In this document: piece after piece, positions 10,472 through 17,139 of the stretch | Position numbering within the stretch: the first letter of the stretch is position 1 | Layout of the letters: the number at the start of each line of letters is the position of its first letter | Made by a program: the position numbers and the translations under genes | Assembly: GCA_017960605.1 (NCBI GenBank) | Contig: JAGCYV010000042.1 | Span: forward strand, 1 to 43,813 | Direction of reading: 5' to 3' | DNA length: 43,813 bases | Source of the DNA: Bacteroidales bacterium | Lineage (GTDB): Bacteria > Bacteroidota > Bacteroidia > Bacteroidales > P3 | The notes under the pieces: generated by a model | The model's input: the letters and a program-made list of their open reading frames with translations, nothing else | Databases searched by the model: none | What the model was told of the DNA's origin: nothing

Positions 10472-10878
10472 GCAACATATTGAGCATAAAGAAAGAACTG
10501 GATATCCGCTTCAGCGAGGTGGATTCGATGGGTGTGGTGTGGCACGGAAGCTACATGCTCTACCTGGAGGACGCCCGCGAGGCTTTCGGACAGAAATACG
10601 ACCTGGGTTATCTGCGCTTCTTCGGAGAGGGCTATTATGCTCCGCTGGTGGATGTGCAGTTGCAATACAAGCAGCCCATCATCTACGGCATGCATCCCGA
10701 GGTGGAGATTGTCTATCATCCCACCGATGCCGCCAAGATTGTGTTTGACTACTGCATCACCGACGGTGACCGCCTTCTGGCTACGGCGCATACCGTGCAA
10801 GTATTCATGGACAAGGAGTACAAACTTGTGCTGGGAAATCCTCCGTTTTTTGAAGAGTGGAAGAAAAAGTGGTTATAG
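10468..10878 (+). CDS. Hotdog acyl-(ACP/CoA) thioesterase, 4HBT type
   Basis: A 136-residue thioesterase of the YbgC/4-hydroxybenzoyl-CoA family. The signature is near the N-terminus: RFSEVDSMGVVWHGSYMLYL, where the Asp is the catalytic residue and WHG replaces the usual H-x-N-Y turn. It would release the finished or a stalled acyl chain from the carrier. The chosen start is the GTG at 10468 overlapping the previous stop (GTGA). An ATG at 10420 would add 16 residues that are out-of-frame sequence of the dehydratase. The KS2 gene follows after 3 bp. Confidence 0.85.
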   Translation: MSNILSIKKELDIRFSEVDSMGVVWHGSYMLYLEDAREAFGQKYDLGYLRFFGEGYYAPLVDVQLQYKQPIIYGMHPEVEIVYHPTDAAKIVFDYCITDGDRLLATAHTVQVFMDKEYKLVLGNPPFFEEWKKKWL

Positions 10879-10881
10879 GTT

Positions 10882-12579
10882 ATGGTAATTAAACTGGCGG
10901 ATAACATATACTCTCCTTTGGGAGCCACCACACGTGCCAACTACGATGCCGTGATGGAGGGTCGCACCATGCTGCGGCAATACTCGCTGCCCGACGGTTC
11001 ACTCTACACCGCGTCGCTCTTCCCAGAAGAGGAACGCCACGATGGCGAAACATATACTTTTTTCGAGCAGCTGTGCATCGTTTCCGCCTCGGACGCCATC
11101 GCCCGTGCGGACATCGACCCCAGTTCCGACCGTGTGCGGTTCTTCCTCTCCACCACCAAGGGCAATGTGTACCTGCTGGCCGAGGGTAAAGAGGAACGCG
11201 CCCTGTTGGGCACATCGGCCACGTTGATATGCCGCCATTTCGGCAACCCCAATCCGCCGGTGGTCATCAGCAACGCCTGTATCAGCGGTGTGAGTGCCCA
11301 GATTGTCGCCATGCGGAGCATCGAGGCGGGCCTCTGCGACACAGCTGTCGTCATTGGCTGCGATGTGCAGTCGGAGTTCATCATCAGCGGGTTCCAGTGT
11401 CTGCATGCCCTCTCTCCCGACCCATGCCGACCCTTCGACCGCGACCGATGCGGTCTGAACCTCGGCGAAGCGGCTGCAACGATAGTCTATAGTGGCCAGT
11501 GGCCAGCGACCAACGGTCATCCATGGGTGGTGGCGGCCGGTGCCATGTGCAACGATGCCAACCATATCTCGGGACCCTCCCGCACAGGTGAAGGTTCCTA
11601 CCGTTGCCTCCAAGCGTTGGATATCAACCCCTCTGAGATTGCTTTTGTGTCGGTGCATGGCACTTCGACGCTCTATAACGACGAGATGGAGAGTATCGCC
11701 CTCGAACGTGCAGGTCTCTCCGATGTGCCGCTTTTCAGTCTGAAGGGCATCTATGGCCACACCATGGGGGCCGCTGGCGTGCTGGAGACCATCCTCTCCA
11801 TGCAGGCCGTTGAGCACGGGGTGGTCTTTGGCACCCGTGGATTCGAGCATGTCGGTGTCAGCGGCAAAGTCACCGTCAGTGCCGACGCCCGCACTACCGA
11901 CCGCCACAGCTTTGTCAAGCTCATGTCCGGCTTTGGCGGATGTAATGCGGCGATGCTCTTCAAAGCGTGTCCTCCCGCAGAGGAGTTTGTGACAAATGCT
12001 CAGTCGCCAGTGTCCAGTGAATCCACGCAGGCCGGCAGCACACTGACCCGCATAAGACTTACCCCTTCCGACGGAGATCTCGCCGACCTTTATCGCACCC
12101 ATGTGGGCGACTATCCCAAGTTCTTCAAGATGGACCCCTTGGCCCGTCTGGGCTTCGTGGCAAGCGAGATGCTGAAGAAACTCAAGTCTGAAAACATGGC
12201 ACAAGACACTTCTTACGGAGTACTGCTGTTCAACCGGTCCTCCTCGTTGGCCGACGACAAAGCCTATCAGGCCACTATCGCCGACCATGCCAACTTCTTC
12301 CCGTCGCCATCCCTGTTTGTCTATACCCTTCCCAACATCGTCACCGGCGAGATAGCCATCCGCAACCATTTCCAGACCGAGACCAATTTCATGGTGCTTG
12401 ACAGTCTCCGTCCCCGCGTGATAGCCGAGCAGGCCGCTTTGGCCGCACAGCATTCGGCCATGATTACAGGCTGGGTCGATTACATGGACGACAGCCATTA
12501 TCAAGCCATCCTGCTGATGGTACCGCAAGGGACTGCCATGGAAACCATTGAAGAGAAAATCAATCAAATAATTCAATAA
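10882..12579 (+). CDS. Ketosynthase fused to a truncated KS-like domain (KS2)
   Basis: A 565-residue protein in two parts. Residues 1-365 are a ketosynthase with Cys133 (SNACISGVS), His259 (SVHGTSTL) and His293 (GIYGHTMGAAG), ending in the usual GFGGCNAAMLF. Residues about 390-565 form a second, incomplete KS-like domain (LARLGFVASEMLKK, then a TLPNIVTGEIAIRNHF block). I recall that block from small stand-alone 3-oxoacyl-ACP synthase-like proteins of Bacteroidetes polyene clusters. The linker at residues 366-390 is Ser/Thr/Gln-rich and coded by DNA resembling the intergenic CCAGTG repeats (11998-12022). A similar patch occurs at about 11490-11515 (YSGQWPATNG). Context gives a role in chain extension or initiation; the tail might be a partner subunit or chain-length factor. 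Confidence 0.85.
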   Translation: MVIKLADNIYSPLGATTRANYDAVMEGRTMLRQYSLPDGSLYTASLFPEEERHDGETYTFFEQLCIVSASDAIARADIDPSSDRVRFFLSTTKGNVYLLAEGKEERALLGTSATLICRHFGNPNPPVVISNACISGVSAQIVAMRSIEAGLCDTAVVIGCDVQSEFIISGFQCLHALSPDPCRPFDRDRCGLNLGEAAATIVYSGQWPATNGHPWVVAAGAMCNDANHISGPSRTGEGSYRCLQALDINPSEIAFVSVHGTSTLYNDEMESIALERAGLSDVPLFSLKGIYGHTMGAAGVLETILSMQAVEHGVVFGTRGFEHVGVSGKVTVSADARTTDRHSFVKLMSGFGGCNAAMLFKACPPAEEFVTNAQSPVSSESTQAGSTLTRIRLTPSDGDLADLYRTHVGDYPKFFKMDPLARLGFVASEMLKKLKSENMAQDTSYGVLLFNRSSSLADDKAYQATIADHANFFPSPSLFVYTLPNIVTGEIAIRNHFQTETNFMVLDSLRPRVIAEQAALAAQHSAMITGWVDYMDDSHYQAILLMVPQGTAMETIEEKINQIIQ

Positions 12580-12592
12580 ATTATTCATTCAC

Positions 12593-12853
12593 ATGGAAGA
12601 ACTTATTCTGCAACTGAAGAAACAGATTATCGAAGTGCTCAACCTCGAAGACGTCCATCCTGAGGATATCGACGAGAACGCCCCCCTCTTCGGCAACGAA
12701 GGCTTGGGTCTCGACAGTATCGACGCACTCGAACTCATCGTCCTCATGGAGAAGAACTACGGTATCCGTCTGCAGGACCCCAACCAGGGCAAGGAAATCT
12801 TCAAGTCGGTGGCTGTCATGGCCGATTACATCAGCAAAAACCGCACCAAGTAA
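12593..12853 (+). CDS. Acyl carrier protein 2
   Basis: An 86-residue ACP with Ser42 in GLDSIDALELIV as the phosphopantetheine site. It is more similar in its motif to polyketide/fatty acid ACPs (LDSIDALEL) than ACP1 is. It lies 13 bp after KS2 and 6 bp before KS3, which suggests that it serves these two enzymes. The two ACPs differ strongly outside the motif and are not a recent duplication. Confidence 0.93.
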   Translation: MEELILQLKKQIIEVLNLEDVHPEDIDENAPLFGNEGLGLDSIDALELIVLMEKNYGIRLQDPNQGKEIFKSVAVMADYISKNRTK

Positions 12854-12859
12854 GCAAGG

Positions 12860-14950
12860 ATGAACAACATCCTCATCACAGGGGCTGGTATCGTGTCGGC
12901 CATCGGTGTCGGCAAGGAGGAGACTCTCCGTTCGTTGCTTGAGCAGCGCAGCGGCATACGTCCGGTGCATTACCTCAAGACCGACCACCACGAATTTCCC
13001 GTGGGCGAGGTGCAACTCTCCAACGACGAGATGTGCGCCCTCCTCGGCATCGACCCGCAGGCCCAACCCACCACGCGCACCGCACTGATGGGTATGGTGG
13101 CTTTGAAGGAAGCCTTGGAACAATCGGGTCTTACCTCCGACATGTATCCATCCATTCCTCTCATTTCTGGCACCACCGTCGGCGGTATGGACAAGAGCGA
13201 GCAGTATTACATGGACTTCCTCGAGAACGACAGCCGCAACGAGTACATCCGTACCCACGACTGCGGCGCCTGCACCGAGATGATGGCCGACCATTTCGGC
13301 CGCTTCCGTATGCTGACCACCCTCTCCACCGCCTGCTCGTCGGCAGCCAACGCCGTGATCACCGGTGCCGAGCTCATCCGTGCCGGTCAAGCCGACTGTG
13401 TGGTGGTGGGCGGCACCGAGGGCATCACCAAGTTCCACCTCAACGGCTTTGCGTCGTTGATGATTCTCGACAAGGACCCCTGCCGCCCATTTGATGCTTT
13501 GCGTGCCGGTCTCAATCTCGGCGAGGGTGCCGCCTGGCTGGTTCTTGAGACCGAGGAGCATGCACGCCGCCGTGGGGTCAAGCCGCTGATGCGACTGGCT
13601 GGCTATGGCAACGCCTGCGACGCTTTCCATCAGACGGCTACTTCGGCCGACGGCGAAGGTCCCTACCGGGCCATGAAGCAGGCCCTCGAGAGTGCCGGCA
13701 TCGCCCCCGGTCAGGTGGATTATATCAACACCCACGGCACCGGCACCGGCAACAACGACCTCACCGAGAGCGTGGCTATGCGTCGTCTGTTCGGCGACCA
13801 GGTGCCGCCGTTCTCTTCCACCAAAGCTTTTACCGGACACACAACCTCGGCTTCGGGCACTATCGAAGCTGTCATCTGCATGCTAGCCATGCAACACGGA
13901 TTCCTGCCTATCAATCTGCGTTTCAAGGATGCCGGCGAGGGCCTGACGCCTGTACATGAGCCCACCCAGAAGGCGCTGCGGTATGTCCTCAGCAATGCCT
14001 TCGGTTTCGGTGGCAACGACAGCGCGCTGCTCTTCGAGCAAATTGAAAATGAAAAATTGAAAATTGAAAATTTGCAGCCGCAGAGAGTATATCTTCTTTC
14101 TGCCGCGCAGATTTCGGCGCAGGAGCCGTTGTGCGACGACTGGAAGGACAATCCCATACATCTCACCGAGCCGCTTACCCGCAGCCGTGAGGCCGACTAC
14201 AAGCAGTTTATCCCGCCCCTTGAGGCCCGTCGTATGGGACGCATCCTCAAGCGTGCCATCGCCACCGCCTGCACCGCCATGAATGATGCAGGGGTAGGCA
14301 CTCCCGAGGCCATCATCACGGGTACTGGATTGGGATGCATCGAGAACACCGAGATTTTCCTCGATGCCCTCTGCCGTCAGGGTGAGGACCAGATGATGCC
14401 CACCCGCTTCATGTCCTCCACCCACAACACCATGTCCTCCATCGTGGCCATCAACCTGCATGCCAACGGCTACAATGCCACCTATGCCCACAACACCGTC
14501 TCGTTCCAGAGCGCCTTGATGGACGCCCTCTTGCAGTTGCGTCGCGGTGCGGTGCATAACGCTATGGTCTGTGCCCACGACGAGATGACGCCCTCCTACC
14601 ATGCATTGCTTTGCAAGGGCGGATACCTGAAGGGCAAGCGTGCCGCCGAGTGCGCCGTCAGCATGATGCTGGCCACCGGGAACAACGGCCGTGCCATCTG
14701 CGAGGTGGCCGGCATGCGCATGCTCTATCGACCCACCGAGGCCGAGAAACAGCAGGCCCTCGACGAACTCTGTGGCGGCGGAGCCGATATTGTCGATGGC
14801 TACCCCGACCTTTTCGGTGTCAATTACACCACGCCCGCCCTCGACCTCTATGCGGCTGCCCACCTCATGGGTGACCGTCCTGTGGTGGTGCGCTACTGTG
14901 ACGAAAACCATTATTCATTGATACTCCTCAAACCATGTGGCGACTGCTGA
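12860..14950 (+). CDS. Ketosynthase-chain length factor fusion (KS3, ApeO-ApeC-like)
   Basis: A 696-residue protein. Residues 1-393 are a full ketosynthase with Cys159 (STACSSAAN), His292 (NTHGTGTG) and His327 (AFTGHTTSASG), ending SNAFGFGGNDSALLFEQ. Residues about 405-696 form a second KS-like domain of the short type found as a separate chain-length-factor protein in other aryl polyene clusters (ITGTGLGCIENTEIFL, MSSTHNTMSSIVAINL, then GAVHNAMVCAHDE). The usual Cys is absent there. In known systems KS and CLF form a heterodimer that sets polyene length; here they appear joined in one chain. The linker (IENEKLKIENLQ) is coded by a GAAAATT repeat at 14041-14075 of the same type as the spacer at 27331-27362. 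It overlaps the next gene by 16 bp. Confidence 0.87.
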   Translation: MNNILITGAGIVSAIGVGKEETLRSLLEQRSGIRPVHYLKTDHHEFPVGEVQLSNDEMCALLGIDPQAQPTTRTALMGMVALKEALEQSGLTSDMYPSIPLISGTTVGGMDKSEQYYMDFLENDSRNEYIRTHDCGACTEMMADHFGRFRMLTTLSTACSSAANAVITGAELIRAGQADCVVVGGTEGITKFHLNGFASLMILDKDPCRPFDALRAGLNLGEGAAWLVLETEEHARRRGVKPLMRLAGYGNACDAFHQTATSADGEGPYRAMKQALESAGIAPGQVDYINTHGTGTGNNDLTESVAMRRLFGDQVPPFSSTKAFTGHTTSASGTIEAVICMLAMQHGFLPINLRFKDAGEGLTPVHEPTQKALRYVLSNAFGFGGNDSALLFEQIENEKLKIENLQPQRVYLLSAAQISAQEPLCDDWKDNPIHLTEPLTRSREADYKQFIPPLEARRMGRILKRAIATACTAMNDAGVGTPEAIITGTGLGCIENTEIFLDALCRQGEDQMMPTRFMSSTHNTMSSIVAINLHANGYNATYAHNTVSFQSALMDALLQLRRGAVHNAMVCAHDEMTPSYHALLCKGGYLKGKRAAECAVSMMLATGNNGRAICEVAGMRMLYRPTEAEKQQALDELCGGGADIVDGYPDLFGVNYTTPALDLYAAAHLMGDRPVVVRYCDENHYSLILLKPCGDC
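14041..14075. repeat. GAAAATT repeat inside KS3, at the domain junction
   Basis: Tandem units AATTGAAAAT/GAAAAATTG run in frame across codons about 394-405, precisely between the KS and CLF-like domains. The same unit forms the non-coding spacer at 27331-27362 beside tRNA-Ser. Confidence 0.85.
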
Positions 14951-15288
14951 TACTCGTGTGCATCCAGACCGCCTTCCTCAGCGGAGGACAGGTGCTGCTC
15001 AAACTGGCATTGGCCCAGCTGCCTAAGTTCAGTTGGACGTGGTCCTACTTCCGTGCCGTGCTCACCGACTGGTGGCTCGCCGCCTGCGGCCTCTCTTTCG
15101 GTGCCGCCACGGTGCTCTGGCTCTATATCCTCAAGCACTTCCCCTTCTCGCAGGCCTATCCGCTTACGGCGCTGGGCTACATCTTCGGCATGGTGGCCGC
15201 CATCCTCGTCTTTGGCGAGAGCGTCCCCTTCAGCCGCTGGATAGGCGTGGTGCTTATCGTCGTCGGTTGTTTCTTTATCATGCGCTAA
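14935..15288 (+). CDS. Small DMT/EamA-type membrane protein (four TM segments)
   Basis: A 117-residue integral membrane protein with four predicted transmembrane helices: residues about 3-25, 40-60, 70-90 and 97-116. Its size and the segment PLTALGYIFGMVAAILVFGE resemble EmrE/ArnE-type small transporters, including the motif near helix 3 and the Glu at the end of it. Such proteins flip small or lipid-linked molecules across the inner membrane. In the operon it precedes the LolA-like carrier, so it could help export the polyene or a glycosyl donor. Its substrate is unknown. It starts 16 bp inside the KS3 gene, pointing to coupled translation. Confidence 0.8.
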   Translation: MWRLLILVCIQTAFLSGGQVLLKLALAQLPKFSWTWSYFRAVLTDWWLAACGLSFGAATVLWLYILKHFPFSQAYPLTALGYIFGMVAAILVFGESVPFSRWIGVVLIVVGCFFIMR

Positions 15289-15299
15289 AAAATACCGTA

Positions 15300-16004
15300 A
15301 TGGACAAATCGCTTATATTCAGCATTGACAAGGTATCAACTCCGTCTCACCTCCGTCTCAACTCCGTCTCAACTCCGTCTCACCTCCGTTGGCGAACGGA
15401 GGTGAAACGGTGGAGAGGTGCAGTGGCAACGGTGGTGATGCTTTGTCTCTGTCTGACCATGCAGGCCCAATCGGAGACCTTCACGGGAGCCCAGCGCTCC
15501 GAGGTGCTGACGGCCATTGCTGCCGCCCAGCAACCCAAGCCGGGGAAGACGCTGAACTACAGCTTCCGGCAGACCAAGCACTCGCGCCTGTTGGCCGAAG
15601 ATGCGGTGTCGAAAGGCAACCTTACCCTCGGCGACCGCACCATGCAATGGCGATACACAGAACCCAACGACTTCACCCTCGTGGTCGAGGGCGACTCCAT
15701 CTATACCGTCGTCGGTGGCAAGCGCAGCAGCTTTTCGGGTAACGCCGACCGCATGACGCGTGGATTGGCTCAGATGATGATGCAGATGACCGACGGCACG
15801 AGCTTGGCCGACGAACGGGTATTCGAGACTGTGCTCACCGAGGAGTCCAGCTGCTACCGTGCCCTGCTGACCCCCAAGCGGCGGGATATGCGACGCATGA
15901 TGCAGCAAGCCGAACTGACATTCGACCGCAAGAGCATGTGCATCAAGAGCGTGCGACTGGTGGAGAAAGATGGATATACGCAAATCGATTTCACACGGCA
16001 ATGA
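15300..16004 (+). CDS. LolA-like periplasmic lipid carrier
   Basis: A 234-residue exported protein of the outer membrane lipoprotein carrier (LolA) fold. After the signal peptide (hydrophobic core AVATVVMLCLCLTM, cleavage near MQAQ) the mature part has the expected start GKTLNYSFRQTK and later beta strands (MQWRYTEPNDFTLVVEGD, YRALLTPKR). LolA-like proteins in aryl polyene clusters are thought to carry the lipidic pigment across the periplasm. The N-terminus is odd. Codons 13-37 are made of an 11-bp tandem repeat plus a hairpin, so two 11-residue repeats (VSTPSHLRLNS) precede the charged part of the signal peptide. A start further down at 15438 would leave a very short signal peptide. The stop overlaps the next start. 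Confidence 0.85.
   Translation: MDKSLIFSIDKVSTPSHLRLNSVSTPSHLRWRTEVKRWRGAVATVVMLCLCLTMQAQSETFTGAQRSEVLTAIAAAQQPKPGKTLNYSFRQTKHSRLLAEDAVSKGNLTLGDRTMQWRYTEPNDFTLVVEGDSIYTVVGGKRSSFSGNADRMTRGLAQMMMQMTDGTSLADERVFETVLTEESSCYRALLTPKRRDMRRMMQQAELTFDRKSMCIKSVRLVEKDGYTQIDFTRQ
15337..15410. repeat. 11-bp tandem repeat plus hairpin inside the LolA-like gene
   Basis: Units CAACTCCGTCT/CACCTCCGTCT repeat with an 11-bp period from 15337 to 15390. They end in a hairpin with arms 15381-15390 and 15395-15404 (10 bp, loop GGCG; more pairs follow outward). The same array-plus-hairpin design is in the intergenic region at 41115-41188. Confidence 0.92.
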
Positions 16005-16375
16005 AGGTATTGGAAGAGTTGTTTAAAGTGGAACGGGCTGCCTTTGAGGATGTTGAAGGCACCCTGCGCGTGGCGGCCACCCTGTCGGCCCGCCGCGACA
16101 GTGCGGTCTATCGCGGTCACTTCCCTGGCAGCCCGGTGACACCGGGTGTGGCTATGATCGGTGCAGTGGTGGAACTGTTGTCGCAGGTGTCGGGCAAGGT
16201 CTTGTCGCTCCGCAAGGTGAACAATGTGAAATATTTGGGGATGATGAGCCCGGATGATGTGGATGGAGCCACTCTGGCAGCCACCCTCACCCCCGACGGC
16301 ATCGCCGCAGCCACCTATACCAAAGGCGACACCACCTACGCCAAGATGAAACTCACCCTCACCGATAAACACTAA
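16001..16375 (+). CDS. Hotdog dehydratase, ApeI-like (His kept, Glu absent)
   Basis: A 124-residue FabZ/FabA-fold protein. His40 lies in the classic GHFPGSPVTPGV motif. Fourteen residues on, where FabZ has its catalytic Glu, this protein has Gly54 (VAMIGAVVEL). It therefore has the opposite half of the active site from the protein at 10058. Together they fit the ApeI/ApeP pair of aryl polyene clusters, which dehydrate 3-hydroxyacyl-ACP to the conjugated enoyl form. Whether they share an active site as a heterodimer is my inference. The ATG at 16001 overlaps the stop of the LolA-like gene; a 16-bp ACACT-type repeat spacer follows. Confidence 0.82.
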   Translation: MKVLEELFKVERAAFEDVEGTLRVAATLSARRDSAVYRGHFPGSPVTPGVAMIGAVVELLSQVSGKVLSLRKVNNVKYLGMMSPDDVDGATLAATLTPDGIAAATYTKGDTTYAKMKLTLTDKH

Positions 16376-16391
16376 ACACTGAACACTTGAA

Positions 16392-17123
16392 ATGACCTAC
16401 TGCATCGTCATACCGACCTACAACAACAGCCGTACCGTGGCCGACATCGTCGGGCGTTCGCTGGCGGTGTGCCCTTACGTGATGGTGGTCAATGACGGCA
16501 GCAGCGACGATACCCTGCGGCAGTTGGAGCCGTTCGGGGAACGCATACAACTGATTACCTATGCCCGCAACCGAGGCAAGGGCTATGCGTTGAAACGCGG
16601 CCTTTCCGCCGCCCGGCGGGCGGGATACGATTTCGCGGTCACCATCGACTCCGACGGTCAGCACCGCCCCGAAGAGATACCCGGCCTAGTAGAGGCGGCT
16701 CTCGCTGCCGGCACCGACAAGGTGCTGGTGGTGGGCAACCGCTTCTCCGCACAGTCCGAACCAGTGCAGGGGATGCCCTCGGGCAACTCCTTTGCCAACC
16801 GCTTTTCCAACTTCTGGTTCCGCTTGCAGACGGGTGTCCGTCTGACCGACACGCAGAGCGGCTACCGGCTCTATCCGCTTCACCATCTGCCTTGTCTCGG
16901 TCTCTTGACAGCCCGTTACGAGAGCGAACTGGAGTTGCTGGTCTTTTCTGCCTGGCGTGGAGTGAGGCTGCTGAGCGTGCCGGTCAGCGTGATCTATCCC
17001 GACGACCGTGTCAGCCACTTCCGGCCCTTTGGAGATTTCTTCCGCATCTCCGTTCTCAACACGCTCCTCTGCCTTGGAGCCTTGTTTTACGGATACCCCC
17101 GCATGCTCCTAACTAAACACTAA
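16392..17123 (+). CDS. Family 2 glycosyltransferase (dolichyl-phosphate-mannose-synthase-like)
   Basis: A 243-residue GT-A fold enzyme. It shows the nucleotide-sugar binding start IVIPTYNNSRTV, the VVNDGSSDDT segment and the metal-binding DSDGQH, followed by TDTQSGYRLYP. The C-terminal 35 residues are hydrophobic (LNTLLCLGALFYGYP) and may dip into the inner membrane. It resembles polyprenyl-phosphate or lipid glycosyltransferases. In this cluster it probably adds a sugar to the polyene or its lipid anchor. It lies between 16-bp repeat spacers of the ACACTAA/ACACTGA type. The real acceptor is unknown. Confidence 0.87.
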   Translation: MTYCIVIPTYNNSRTVADIVGRSLAVCPYVMVVNDGSSDDTLRQLEPFGERIQLITYARNRGKGYALKRGLSAARRAGYDFAVTIDSDGQHRPEEIPGLVEAALAAGTDKVLVVGNRFSAQSEPVQGMPSGNSFANRFSNFWFRLQTGVRLTDTQSGYRLYPLHHLPCLGLLTARYESELELLVFSAWRGVRLLSVPVSVIYPDDRVSHFRPFGDFFRISVLNTLLCLGALFYGYPRMLLTKH

Positions 17124-17139
17124 CCACTGAACACTGAAT

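Noticed and set aside
15337-15410. CRISPR-like array
   Set aside because: The units are only 11 bp and adjacent, without unique spacers; no cas genes are near. The same applies to the 41115-41188 and 8891-8922 arrays.
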